From positions 1 through 42,432 of IMG/VR virus record IMGVR_UViG_3300028840_003441: DNA of 42,432 nt. One strand, given 5' to 3'. This DNA is from a virus. Positions within the stretch are counted from its first letter, which is position 1; every line of letters starts with the position of its first letter. Positions 7,173-15,735 of the stretch are shown here, in pieces. The notes beneath the pieces were generated by a model, which was given only the letters and a program-made list of their open reading frames with translations, was not told the DNA's origin and searched no databases. The translations under genes and the position numbers were made by a program.

Positions 7173-7699
7173 TTGCTCTATTCGTATTTCTCGCGCAAAC
7201 CTGCGTGAGCGAAATTTCATTTCAACCCGACCCGCAAGAGTGCGTCGTCATGTGGGAAGTGAACCACCGAAACGCCCGACGGTCGGGCACGGATCTCGAG
7301 ACCTTCACGCGCAAGTTTAACGCCTATTGGAAGAATCCGAATCGATCGCGGCCATGGATTCAGCACTTGAACGCGGAAGCGACCGAGCCGCACTTGTGGC
7401 CCAAGCACTCAAACTGGCAAGCAAAGCGGCGAAGCTGGCAAAGGTACTTGAGAGCGGCGCAAAAATTCATCGACGCGGTGAACTCAGGACGCCACGCCGC
7501 TTTATGCCCGTCCGCGGATGATTACGGCGGCCGCTGCGATGACGGCGGCAAGGCCGCTTGCGACCCACTATCGAAGCGCTTGAAGTGCGTGACTCTCGTT
7601 CACTGCTTGGGCAATCGAACTTTGCAAAATTATTGGTCAAGAAAGTATTGTCGGATGAAGAAGAAAAAAGGAGCCAAGCGCGGACGGCGGAAAGGATAG
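7169..7699 (+). CDS. putative secreted lysozyme-like/cell-wall hydrolase, 176 aa
   Basis: The ATG overlaps the previous TGA. The N-terminus (MIALFVFLAQTC) is hydrophobic enough to be a short signal or signal-anchor, although it lacks a charged n-region. The body has an early Glu in a helix (ECVVMWEVNHRNA), a PWIQHLNA segment, a W-rich stretch, and then CPSADDYGGRCDDGG followed by CLGNRTLQNYW. That order (helix with acidic residue, CP-x-A-x2-YGG, and a C-terminal Asn-rich Tyr motif) resembles a family of phage and bacterial lysozyme/cell-wall-hydrolase-like proteins. Cysteines suggest periplasmic disulfides. The C-terminus is strongly basic. As the last gene of its arm, opposite a holin-like gene, an endolysin role is reasonable but not proven. 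Confidence 0.45.
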   Translation: MIALFVFLAQTCVSEISFQPDPQECVVMWEVNHRNARRSGTDLETFTRKFNAYWKNPNRSRPWIQHLNAEATEPHLWPKHSNWQAKRRSWQRYLRAAQKFIDAVNSGRHAALCPSADDYGGRCDDGGKAACDPLSKRLKCVTLVHCLGNRTLQNYWSRKYCRMKKKKGAKRGRRKG

Positions 7700-7730
7700 C
7701 AGGCCAACGACCGCCCGCGCTTGACAAAAG

Positions 7731-8129
7731 TCATAGAGTGGCTTGAAGCCACTCCAGAAATTTCAAAATACCTGCAATCAATCCGCCACCGCCCACGACC
7801 CCGCCACTTGTAAACAGAATCATTCTTTTCGTACTCATCGCCGCCGGCGGCGCCATCGATTTCTTTTCTTTTTGGAGTGTCGCGAGAATGTCTTTCAATG
7901 GCTCTTGTTGCCGGCTAGACTCCACGCCTTCGACTTTCGTTCGTACGACCGCGACTTCTTCGCGCGTCTTACCTACGTCATTGGTCACTTGAGCGAGCGC
8001 GCGCTCTACTCGAGCAAAGCCGCTCGCCATTTGCCCCGCTAAGTTCCGTTCGGTTCGCTCTATTTCTTTGTCAACGTAGCGATACACGCGTCGTATTCGT
8101 TCACCGGTGTCGGGTTCGCTGTCACTCAC
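7731..8129 (-). CDS. holin-like protein with C-terminal membrane anchor, 132 aa
   Basis: The start is a GTG with AAAGGGG seven bases upstream. The first ~90 residues are a soluble, charged helix (DKEIERTERNLAGQ, VRTKVEGVESSRQQ). A basic spacer (MSTKR) follows, then one hydrophobic Gly-rich segment, about residues 105-128 (ILFTSGGVVGGGGLIAGILKFL). A coiled coil followed by a single C-terminal transmembrane helix is the architecture of XhlA-type hemolysin/holin proteins. Its place at the end of the structural arm facing the lysozyme candidate supports a lysis role. A tail or membrane-adhesion function is the alternative. Confidence 0.5.
   Translation of the reverse strand: MSDSEPDTGERIRRVYRYVDKEIERTERNLAGQMASGFARVERALAQVTNDVGKTREEVAVVRTKVEGVESSRQQEPLKDILATLQKEKKSMAPPAAMSTKRMILFTSGGVVGGGGLIAGILKFLEWLQATL
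7736..7754. terminator. hairpin at the convergent arm junction
   Basis: GAGTGGC and GCCACTC form a 7-bp stem with a 5-base loop. It lies 36 bases after the last plus-strand stop and within the final codons of the minus-strand holin-like gene. No U-run follows on either strand, so it is at best a weak or Rho-assisted terminator; it may be only coding sequence. Confidence 0.25.
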
Positions 8130-8143
8130 TGTGCACCCCTTTT

Positions 8144-8500
8144 CTAAGCGTTATCCAAGTCCAGCTCAATCGAGATTTCGATGTATCCTTCGCGCGGGTA
8201 GTGCTCCTTTTCTCCCGTCGGGAAGACGAGCTCGAATTCGGCCAAGTGTAGGCCGATCTCGGTCGTGTCACCGACTTGCCAGTCGTAGCGAACGATTCCC
8301 GCCGTTGACGGGTCTTCAATGGACGCCGGCGCGTTTACGAGCTCGGTCATGCTCCCGTCGTCATTGACCTTGTACATATGGAAAGAGGCGTTTACCCCGG
8401 TCAACGCCACCGGTTGCCCGTCGGTCTCGCTAATCACGCGCAGGCGCACGGGCTCGCCGGTGTCGTGCCGCTTCATCGGCTTGTGGTATGTTTCAGTCAT
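8144..8500 (-). CDS. Ig-fold baseplate/fibre accessory protein (BppU-N-like)
   Basis: The 118-residue protein follows the pattern of BppU N-terminal-like domains: a polar start, GQPVALTGVNASFHMY, an alanine-rich strand, GIVRYDWQVGDTTEIGLHLAEFELVF, and HYPREGYIEISI. This fold joins receptor-binding proteins to the baseplate in Siphophages and occurs as a single-domain protein in many phages. The position directly downstream of the large fibre gene, overlapping its stop by 8 bases, supports fibre attachment or chaperoning. The assignment is by pattern only. Confidence 0.62.
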   Translation of the reverse strand: MTETYHKPMKRHDTGEPVRLRVISETDGQPVALTGVNASFHMYKVNDDGSMTELVNAPASIEDPSTAGIVRYDWQVGDTTEIGLHLAEFELVFPTGEKEHYPREGYIEISIELDLDNA

Positions 8501-11500
8501 TTTTACCCCTTTTCACTTCGAAATAATCGTCGAGCCGTTGCGTCTCAAACAAACCGTCAAGCCTGCGCATGTCGAAGAAACCGTCGCGCCTCACCACGTC
8601 GAAGGCCTCCACGCTGAGATCGGCCGGCACGGTCACGTCGAGAAGGCCCGCAAGGGCGCTTACCGCGTCTATTTGCCCCTGCAGGGGCACGGGCGACGAT
8701 AGAAGGCCCGCAAGGGCGCTTACCGCGTCTATTTGCCCCTGCAGGGGCACGGTGGCCACCATGGCGCCCGTTATGACACTTTGGGCGTCGACATGCCCCG
8801 CAAGCGTCTTCAATATGAGCAGCGAGCCCGCCAAGGCGCTTTGCGCGTCGACTTGGCCCGAAAGCAGTATCAACTTGAGCAGCGAGCCGGCAAGGGCGCT
8901 TACCGCGTCTATTTGCCCCTGCAGGGGAACCACGGCGGACAGGGAGCCCGCAAGGGCGCTTACCGCGTCTATTTGCCCCTGCAGGGGAACCACGGCGGAC
9001 AGGGAGCCCGCCAAGGCGCCTTGCGCGTCTATTTGCCCCTGCAGCATGACCAGCGTGGACAGGGAGCCCGCCAAGGCGCCTTGCGCGTCTATTTGCCCCT
9101 GCAGCATGACCAGCGTGGACAGGGAGCCGGTAAGGGCGCTTGCCGCGTCTATTTGCCCCTGCAGGGGAACGACGGCGCCCGCCAAGGCGCCAGTTATGAC
9201 GCTTTGGGCGTCTATTTGCCCCTGCAGGAGCACGGTGCCTTCCAAAGCGCCTGTTATGGCGCTTTGGGCGTCTATTTGCCCCTGCAGGGGAACCACGGCG
9301 GACAGGGAGCCGGCAAGGGCGCTTACCGCGTCTATTTGCCCCCGTAGGCCTGCAGCGACCGTCACGGAGCCGGCAAGGGCGCTTACCGCGTCTATTTGCC
9401 CCTGCAGGGGAACCACGGCGGACAGGGAGCCCGCAAGGGCGCTTACCGCGTCTATTTGCCCCTGCAGGGGAACCACGGCGGACAGGGAGCCCGCAAGGGC
9501 GCTTGCCGCGTCTATTTGCCCCTGCAGGGGAACCACGGCGGACAGGGAGCCCGCAAGGGCGCTTGCCGCGTCTATTTGCCCCCGAATGCCAATCAGCTTG
9601 AGCAGCGAGCCGGCAAGGGCGCTTACCGCGTCTATTTGCCCCTGCAGGGGAACCACGGCGGACAGGGAGCCCGCAAGGGCGCTTACCGCGTCTATTTGCC
9701 CCTGCAGGCCTGCAGCGACCGTCACGGCGCCCGTAAGGGCGCTATCCGCGTCTATTTGCCCCGAAAGAAACACGGGCTTGAGCAAAAGGCCTTCTATGGT
9801 GCTTTGTGCGTCTATTTGCCCCTGCAGGAAAACGGTGGCGGATAGGGAGCCCGCAACGATGCTTCGCGCGTCAACGTGTCCCTGCAGAGCTGCAGCGGAG
9901 CACAAACAACCCCATAGATCGCTTTGTGCGTCTATTTGCCCCGAAATCTGTTTCAACTTGAGCAGCGAGCCGGTAAGGGCGCTTGCCGCATCGATTTGTC
10001 CCGAGATTGGCACCGAGTTGAACAACGAGCCTGTAAGGGCGCTTACCGCGTCTATTTGCCCCGATAGGTCTATCGCTTTTAGCAGCGAGCCGGTAAGGGC
10101 GCTTTGCCCTGCGATCTGACCCTGCAGAGCTCTAACTTCGGTAATGGCGCCCGTAATCGCGCTTTGCCCGTTGATCTGGCCAAACATGGGCACGGTAGCG
10201 GACAGGGCGCCTGTAAAGACGCTTGTCGCGTCTATTTGCCCCTGCAGGGAAGTGGTGGCGGACAGGGAGCCCGCGACAACACTTTTTGCGTCTATTTGCC
10301 CCTGCAATGCGGACAACGGCGGCGTAGAATAGGCCAAGCGGAAGCTATACCAAAAATCGGCGAAGCTTCCGGAGTCCGTCGGCCAGTTAGCGGGAAAAAC
10401 TGAGCTTTCTATGCTATTCATGCTCGACGACTGATAACGCCCGCGTGCGGTTTGGAAGTCGCCGCCGCCCGAGTCGCCCGAAAAGGCCACGCCAAAAGAG
10501 CTGTCATTGCCCTTTACGACAATCCACGTGACCGCGTTTTTTGTAAGCGACGGATTTGACGAGCTTAGAAGCGTTTGCCAAGCTTCCGTGTCGCTTCCGG
10601 CTGTCACCCCGAAGTCTTCCACTAAAGACGCCCCGGTCGGGTCAGTCAGCGTGCCGCCTTGGTAGACGGCGACGCGCACTTGCGCGCCATGGCTCGTGCC
10701 ACAATAGACGCTCACGCTTTCTAGTGTCATGTTGTCGACATCGGGCGACGTGCCCCCCATGGCGCGACACCAATTCACTGTAGTAGATTCCGCGTCCGGA
10801 TAGCGCTGGCCCCACTCCTTTTTGATGACGACGGGGAACCCGTAAGCGTTCGCCGACCCGCCGTTCGGCTTCACGTAGAGCCAAAGATTCCCGAGAGTGT
10901 TGGCAAGGCTCTTGGGTATTGTGATGTCAATTTGGGAAGCGCTCCACGAATTGATCGTGCACGTGTCGGAAGTGACCACGGAAGACCATTGATCGGCGTC
11001 GCCTATCTTGACCCACGCGTCGCCTTGGGTCGCCCCGAAAGAGCCGTCGACCTTTATATTTTTCGCGCCCGGAAAGTGGTAGGCATACGCCCAATCAACA
11101 TTCCGCACTTTCTCGATCGTAGACGTTTCAAAGGTCGCATACGTCGACACGAGCCAAGGCGAATCTGACAAGCTAAGTTGCCTTGGCCAATCGCCATAAG
11201 TGAGACTCACGTCGCGCGAATCGCCGAACGAACCAAAGTCATAATAGACGTCGATGACGCTGTCGCTCCAAATCACGTTCGTATAGTAGAGATACTGTAG
11301 CGCGGGTTTGGGGTCCGAAAAAGTGAAGGTTGCCCACTGCGCGCCCGAGTGCCCGTCGGAACGCTCGGCGGTAGATGGCGCTTTGAGATTGTTGTCGGCT
11401 CCCGTGACGAGCGCCATTTTCACTTTGTCGCCGCTTGACCAACTACCGATGTAGGCGTGAAGACTCGTGACGATACCGCGCCCCGGCGACGCAGGGCGGG

Positions 11501-12302
11501 CGTAAGTGCCTTGAATACGATCATCGCCGAACGTGGAGAACGAGCCCGCCGTCGTGTAGCCGAAAGTGGGGTCGATGCGCACGGGTAAAACCGCTCTTTT
11601 TGCGAACTCTGCAGACCCCGTCACGGTAACAGTTTTCTTTTCCGTGTCGACGTCCAGATCTGCCCACTCCCAAGCGCCCTTGGCGTCGATTACCTTCGGG
11701 CGGCGCAGGCGACCCACGCACCCCGATTTGTACTTCGCGCCGTCGGCTTCTGACATTACCGCGGGCAAATCTTTGCGATAGATGGCATATGAGTTGAGAG
11801 CTTCGGGCGCCCAAAATTCGACTTGCTTGCCTTTGGCGTCATAACCCCCGAACTCGTCACGACTCGCCACCGAGCCTATAAGAGGCGCGTTCAAAATATC
11901 TTGTTTGAAGAACGCTAGGTTGTCACTGTGCTCGAGATTCCAAGCGTAAGTGAAACCGCCCGAAAGCGGTTTTTCATAGACGACCGCTTCGAGCTCGAAA
12001 AGCCCCTCTTCTTGCTCGTGGTTTTCGCTTTCGTCTAATGGGTATAAGTGGTGCGCTTCTTTCGCGTCGTCGGAGTCGACGACCACTTTGTCGATTTTGC
12101 TGTCGCCGAGCTCCGCGGGCGTTTTTTGGGTGTACGCTTTTTGAGGCGAAAGCGAAATCCAACATTCGTCGCCCCACTTTTTAAACTTGACTTTTGGAGA
12201 GAAGAAAGCGAGCGCAGCGTCGCCTATTTCGACTTTGCAGTGCTTGTTAAAGTCGACGTTGTAGCGCGCTGCGCTCTCCTTCGTGATAGATGCCGCGGTC
12301 AC
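8493..12302 (-). CDS. giant tail fibre with 28 GQIDA repeats, 1269 aa
   Basis: This is the largest protein in the genome and probably the main tail fibre. The only reasonable start is a GTG eight bases after the preceding gene. Residues 1-250 form a mixed domain ending in the LPVRIDPTFGYTT motif seen in other phage fibre proteins. Residues ~255-395 and ~500-660 look like beta-sandwich modules (YYTNVIW; VRVAVYQGG and WIVVKGN). Residues ~410-493 resemble an IPT/TIG domain. Residues 666-1226 are 28 consecutive 20-residue repeats (one of 21) with core L-x-GQIDA-x-SALAGSL. The last 43 residues are charged (FDVVRRDGFF, MRRLDGLF), suggesting a small trimerising or adhesive tip. The regular repeats suggest a beta-helix or shaft; that is inference. 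Confidence 0.85.
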   Translation of the reverse strand: MTAASITKESAARYNVDFNKHCKVEIGDAALAFFSPKVKFKKWGDECWISLSPQKAYTQKTPAELGDSKIDKVVVDSDDAKEAHHLYPLDESENHEQEEGLFELEAVVYEKPLSGGFTYAWNLEHSDNLAFFKQDILNAPLIGSVASRDEFGGYDAKGKQVEFWAPEALNSYAIYRKDLPAVMSEADGAKYKSGCVGRLRRPKVIDAKGAWEWADLDVDTEKKTVTVTGSAEFAKRAVLPVRIDPTFGYTTAGSFSTFGDDRIQGTYARPASPGRGIVTSLHAYIGSWSSGDKVKMALVTGADNNLKAPSTAERSDGHSGAQWATFTFSDPKPALQYLYYTNVIWSDSVIDVYYDFGSFGDSRDVSLTYGDWPRQLSLSDSPWLVSTYATFETSTIEKVRNVDWAYAYHFPGAKNIKVDGSFGATQGDAWVKIGDADQWSSVVTSDTCTINSWSASQIDITIPKSLANTLGNLWLYVKPNGGSANAYGFPVVIKKEWGQRYPDAESTTVNWCRAMGGTSPDVDNMTLESVSVYCGTSHGAQVRVAVYQGGTLTDPTGASLVEDFGVTAGSDTEAWQTLLSSSNPSLTKNAVTWIVVKGNDSSFGVAFSGDSGGGDFQTARGRYQSSSMNSIESSVFPANWPTDSGSFADFWYSFRLAYSTPPLSALQGQIDAKSVVAGSLSATTSLQGQIDATSVFTGALSATVPMFGQINGQSAITGAITEVRALQGQIAGQSALTGSLLKAIDLSGQIDAVSALTGSLFNSVPISGQIDAASALTGSLLKLKQISGQIDAQSDLWGCLCSAAALQGHVDARSIVAGSLSATVFLQGQIDAQSTIEGLLLKPVFLSGQIDADSALTGAVTVAAGLQGQIDAVSALAGSLSAVVPLQGQIDAVSALAGSLLKLIGIRGQIDAASALAGSLSAVVPLQGQIDAASALAGSLSAVVPLQGQIDAVSALAGSLSAVVPLQGQIDAVSALAGSVTVAAGLRGQIDAVSALAGSLSAVVPLQGQIDAQSAITGALEGTVLLQGQIDAQSVITGALAGAVVPLQGQIDAASALTGSLSTLVMLQGQIDAQGALAGSLSTLVMLQGQIDAQGALAGSLSAVVPLQGQIDAVSALAGSLSAVVPLQGQIDAVSALAGSLLKLILLSGQVDAQSALAGSLLILKTLAGHVDAQSVITGAMVATVPLQGQIDAVSALAGLLSSPVPLQGQIDAVSALAGLLDVTVPADLSVEAFDVVRRDGFFDMRRLDGLFETQRLDDYFEVKRGKND
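8625..10307 (-). repeat. 28-unit tandem repeat, 60-bp period
   Basis: Twenty-eight in-frame units of 60 bp (one of 63) fill the C-terminal 44% of the fibre gene. Most carry the palindrome CCTGCAGG at the same place (the LQG codons) and an invariant GACGCG core for Asp-Ala. Some adjacent units are identical over 60 bases (9001-9060 and 9061-9120), while the outer units (toward 10300) are more diverged. Identity at DNA level shows recent expansion by recombination or slippage. Confidence 0.97.
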
Positions 12303-12310
12303 TCGGTACC

Positions 12311-12715
12311 CTAGTCGAGCGTGCAGTCATAGTCACCGATCGCGAAGCTGGGAGTATCGCCGCTGTCAATGGTCTTGCTCGCGGCCAAAGCGGCGTATCC
12401 GAGCATGTTACCACCGGACGCAGCGTCCATCACGGCGAAGTATGTAACCGTGCCCCACGACGCCGTGGCCGTCGGGAACGTGATCGCAACAGCGTTCGAG
12501 ATGGCGCCCCCGGAAGCGGCCGGGAAATTGGTCGTGTTCGCCGCCATATTCGCGCGCGCGTAGGCGCCGCCCGATGGCTCGGTCATGCCCGTGCCGTCGT
12601 CATTGATTGTCGTGGTCGACAGCGCAAAATAAAGATTCGTGGGGCTCGTGAACGTCGTCTGGTTGTGGACGTGGTCCAAAAGCTTGTTTTCTAGATAATC
12701 TGCGAAAGAACCCAT
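12311..12715 (-). CDS. conserved phage structural protein, tail-fibre associated, 134 aa
   Basis: The protein begins MGSFADYLENKLLDHV, then has LYFALSTTTINDDGTGMTEP, YARANM, a FP-x(5)GG-x2-SN-x-VAITFP strand and a C-terminal DTPSFAIGDYDCTLD. This is a very common single-domain phage protein family found beside tail-fibre genes or in head-tail regions and usually left unnamed. It is beta-rich with no enzymatic motif. The start ATG is preceded by GAAAGGAAAA on the minus strand. An exact structural role is unknown; a fibre-tip or collar component is likely from context. Confidence 0.72.
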   Translation of the reverse strand: MGSFADYLENKLLDHVHNQTTFTSPTNLYFALSTTTINDDGTGMTEPSGGAYARANMAANTTNFPAASGGAISNAVAITFPTATASWGTVTYFAVMDAASGGNMLGYAALAASKTIDSGDTPSFAIGDYDCTLD

Positions 12716-12732
12716 GGTTTTTCCTTTCTTTT

Positions 12733-13923
12733 TTACGGCATGTAGCCGGGAATTGACAAACTATGAGCGACTCTATTGTCGGAGCGAGCCGCTAGCAGCA
12801 TTCGCCCGTCACTTGCCACGTCTTGAATGGCCGACGGGGTTATTCTGTCACCGAAGTAAGACGCAGGATACCAAGTTTCGGCATCGTCGAAGGAGACAAA
12901 ACCCGCGCCCGAACCCAAGCCACTTAAAACGCCATTCGCGAACCACAAGCCGCCGCCGCACGCGTAAACGTTTTCGAGTTTTGTCGATTGCTCGGCGCCG
13001 TAGACGGTCGCCCTTGTCCACGTTAGCCCTTGATTTCTTGTGAATGCGACCGTTGCAACGTTTGTAGGTGCCGCCGCTGTAGCGGTGCCCACGGCTACTA
13101 TAGTGCCGGTCTCCCTATCGCACCCCATTGCCCGCGCTATGCTGTTTAGGCCGACATCGGACGGGCTGCCAGGCGTACCCGCCCAAGTGTCACCGTCATC
13201 GCTGCTAATGTAGGTTACGCCAGCGCCGCCGATTCCCATAAAAGAGTTAGCGCCCACTCGCACGCCCCCTTCTAGAGAAAGCCCCGGGTCAGTGGTAGCC
13301 GCGACCCAAGAGGAGCCCACGCCACCGGATGCGATGTAAACTTTGTTTGTCCCCGCCGACACGGCGGCGATCAAGAGGTCGCTATCCGGATACTTAGACA
13401 CAATAAAGTTAGGCGCCACCGATTCCGGTATCCCTGTGTCAACGCTCCACGAAACGCCTTTGTTTGAAGTATAAGCCAACCCCGTAGAACTGCTATGTAT
13501 GCCACCAAAAATTATATTACTGCTATCGATAGCGGCAACTTGACGCGAAGCAAGCGTGTCTAAAACGTTTGTGCCCGCAGCCGTCCAGTTGCGACCGTCA
13601 ACGCTTTTGATCACTGCTTCGGCGCTGTTAATGAGCATCCAAAGGCCGCCGTCTTCCATCGTAGGATGATGAATCAAAGCTTCCGGAAGCGACGCGGTAA
13701 TCGCTGAGTTTACCACTTGCCAGTTGCCAACTAAGAGGCCCCCGATGCGCTGCGTCCACTCGTAGTTGAGTTTTTGAAGCCAATTTTGCCAGCGAGCGGG
13801 CGGCTTCGTGCTGTCGTTCCAGCCGCTATCTTTCCAAGTGGAGTCCGGCTCAAGCGTGCGATTCGCTCCCGTCGCCCATCTAGCCAAGTTCACGGGTAGA
13901 TTCATTTTTGGATCCATTGTCAT
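12733..13923 (-). CDS. tail spike/fibre with six Asp-box (BNR-like) repeats
   Basis: This 396-residue protein starts after AGGGTGAT. Residues 1-65 form an N-terminal part (WQNWLQKLNYEWTQRIGGL) that resembles the baseplate-attachment segment of other phage fibres. The rest contains six Asp-box-like motifs spaced 42-55 residues apart: SVDGRNW (107), TSNKGVSW (152), GGVGSSW (200), SSDDGDTW (240), TRNQGLTW (295), and SFDDAETW (344). This spacing predicts a six-bladed beta-propeller of the sialidase/BNR or photosystem-assembly type. The catalytic Arg triad of sialidases was not identified, so carbohydrate binding is more likely than hydrolysis. It is the first of the fibre genes after the baseplate. 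Confidence 0.78.
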   Translation of the reverse strand: MTMDPKMNLPVNLARWATGANRTLEPDSTWKDSGWNDSTKPPARWQNWLQKLNYEWTQRIGGLLVGNWQVVNSAITASLPEALIHHPTMEDGGLWMLINSAEAVIKSVDGRNWTAAGTNVLDTLASRQVAAIDSSNIIFGGIHSSSTGLAYTSNKGVSWSVDTGIPESVAPNFIVSKYPDSDLLIAAVSAGTNKVYIASGGVGSSWVAATTDPGLSLEGGVRVGANSFMGIGGAGVTYISSDDGDTWAGTPGSPSDVGLNSIARAMGCDRETGTIVAVGTATAAAPTNVATVAFTRNQGLTWTRATVYGAEQSTKLENVYACGGGLWFANGVLSGLGSGAGFVSFDDAETWYPASYFGDRITPSAIQDVASDGRMLLAARSDNRVAHSLSIPGYMP

Positions 13924-13927
13924 TTTA

Positions 13928-14536
13928 TCACCCTACAATATCGCTGTAGGTTCCGCCCGTCGTTTGTCCGTCATTGGCGTAACCTTGATTAGAGTCTACC
14001 TCGGGAGTGTCCCCGCTTGCAAATTGAAAGATTTTGTCATCGTCGACCGTTGCATATTGGAAGAAGGCCTTCACCCCGCCGCCCTTGGCTCGCTGAAGTA
14101 CAGCATTTAAAGCCCCTAGGCTCGGAAAAGTAGCAACCCACGCTGTAACGAGCCGAACGATAAATTTCGCGTTTGGGTACTCGGTCAACTCGTAGGGCTC
14201 ATCAAGCGTCAAAGTCATGGCCGTGAGAATGTCTTCGATGCGTGAGTGCTGACGATTTATTTTGATTCTGCCTGAAATGGCGGCCTTGTAGTCCGTGTCG
14301 TTTCGACCGAGCCGGGGTTCGCCCACTATGTCGCCTATTCCGTCGAGCTGCGCGCCCTCTGCATTGTCCAAAGTGCGAAGGAGCAAGAGATCGATAAACA
14401 CGTTTTCTAGCTCTTGGATTTGTTCCATGTAGGAAGCGATCACGCCTTCCATGACGGGCAAGCCCTTGAACTGTGTCAAAATCTTAGCGAGCGCTTGCTC
14501 GAGTCGATTGTTGACTATGGTAATATCAGCGGTCAT
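13928..14536 (-). CDS. baseplate protein, DUF2612/gp48-like
   Basis: The 202-residue protein shows the DUF2612 pattern: an N-terminal helical part, LDNAEGAQLDGIGDIVGEPRLGRND, DYKAAISGRIKIN and a C-terminal mixed domain. It corresponds in position and type to the baseplate wedge proteins after gpJ (P2 gpI, Mu gp48), joining fibres to the wedge. It lies between the J-like protein and the fibre genes in the usual contractile-tail order. The ATG is preceded by GGGGAAGC. Confidence 0.82.
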   Translation of the reverse strand: MTADITIVNNRLEQALAKILTQFKGLPVMEGVIASYMEQIQELENVFIDLLLLRTLDNAEGAQLDGIGDIVGEPRLGRNDTDYKAAISGRIKINRQHSRIEDILTAMTLTLDEPYELTEYPNAKFIVRLVTAWVATFPSLGALNAVLQRAKGGGVKAFFQYATVDDDKIFQFASGDTPEVDSNQGYANDGQTTGGTYSDIVG

Positions 14537-14544
14537 AGCTTCCC

Positions 14545-15723
14545 CTAAGTCGGCGACGTCACGACAGTCACATCGACGTTGGCAACGTCGCCAGAAGCGA
14601 ATTCGTCAGCGTCAAGCAGCAAGTTGCCCGTGCCGGTTGGTGGGTCAACGAAGCCGATTTTCAACTCTTGGATGTTTACAATTCCCGTTACTTTAAAAGC
14701 GGCACACTTTACTTGGTCATAGATCACGTCGTCGCCTATGCCCAAAGAATTGTAGTAAGCCGCAATTTCGTCTTTTATATCGATGGGCCCTTGTACGCTG
14801 TCAAACACAAGAGAATCGACCAACACTTTAATTATAGTGTGTATTGCTTTTTCTACAGCATAATCCCAATGCATCGTATGAACGTACCCCTTCGAGTCAA
14901 GCACGTCTTCGGATTCGCTCCCGTTCGTTTTAATACCTGCGGCTTTCGAGTCAAAAATCGCTTGCGCGATGTCGGAATCTGACCCTCCTTGCACTATGCA
15001 GTAAATTGAGTGAGGCTCTAAACCGCCCACGACATAGTCTTTGTCGTTCTCAGTGACCACGGCGTCGACTACGTTTTCGACGCGGCGCAGAGTAGCACGG
15101 ATTGAATCGACATTCGTCGAGCCCTGCGCCTCGAGTTCGTCTTCGCGCTTGAGTCTCAACTCGTCATCTTCTTCGCTTTGCGTGCCCGTGTCGCCGGCGA
15201 CCAAGTTAGTAACCGCCGTCCAACCGTCAACGGGCTCGGCGATTTCGCTAAGTTGCCCGACAGCGACCACGATCGCGCCCGCTTCTTCCGCTTCGAAGAC
15301 GGCGTCGAAGGTACCGCCCGCGGGATTCGCGGGAACTTCGGCCAAAGTCACGAAGCGCGTGTTCGGCTGGCTTGTAAGATGCGCTACGGACCCCGCGGGC
15401 AGATTTTTGAGCGGCTGCAGGGTAACGCGCCCCGTCACCGTCGTTTTGCTGTCATCGCTGCGCCTAGTGCCCGTGAGCGCGCAAACTTGGTCAAGGTTCC
15501 AACCGTTCGAGCTGTCCGGATACTGCGACGCGTAGACGCCTTGGGCGAGCTCCCAAACTTCCGCGATCTGATTGATTATTGAAACATTCACTTGACCGAG
15601 CAAACTACGGTCTGAAAGAATGAGCCCCGGGTCTATATTCGTTCGCTGATAGTCTTCCACTTCTGACCGAATAACCGAAAATGGCTTTCGAACGAACCCG
15701 TCATTTGTTACGCCATAGACCAT
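14545..15723 (-). CDS. baseplate J-like wedge protein
   Basis: This 392-residue member of the baseplate J/gp47 family begins with a typical start (VRKPFSVIRSEVEDYQR, SNGWNLDQVCALTGTRR). It then has a beta-rich centre (GRVTLQPLKNLPAGSVA) and the signature stretch EDDELRLKREDELEAQGSTN-x-DSIRATLRRVENV. The family forms the core of baseplate wedges and triggers sheath contraction. The gene lies between the gp25-like and DUF2612-like genes as expected. The length is within the usual range. Confidence 0.92.
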   Translation of the reverse strand: MVYGVTNDGFVRKPFSVIRSEVEDYQRTNIDPGLILSDRSLLGQVNVSIINQIAEVWELAQGVYASQYPDSSNGWNLDQVCALTGTRRSDDSKTTVTGRVTLQPLKNLPAGSVAHLTSQPNTRFVTLAEVPANPAGGTFDAVFEAEEAGAIVVAVGQLSEIAEPVDGWTAVTNLVAGDTGTQSEEDDELRLKREDELEAQGSTNVDSIRATLRRVENVVDAVVTENDKDYVVGGLEPHSIYCIVQGGSDSDIAQAIFDSKAAGIKTNGSESEDVLDSKGYVHTMHWDYAVEKAIHTIIKVLVDSLVFDSVQGPIDIKDEIAAYYNSLGIGDDVIYDQVKCAAFKVTGIVNIQELKIGFVDPPTGTGNLLLDADEFASGDVANVDVTVVTSPT

Positions 15724-15735
15724 ATTGCACCTCTT

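Noticed and set aside
8569-10119. Long plus-strand open frame (516 codons) opposite the fibre repeats
   Set aside because: It is open only because the 60-bp repeat has no stop in that antisense frame; its product is a Cys/Pro-rich repeat with no family, and a strong fibre gene lies on the other strand.
8641-10320. CRISPR array or iteron array in the 60-bp repeats
   Set aside because: Units are contiguous, in-frame and encode a regular protein repeat; there are no unique spacers.
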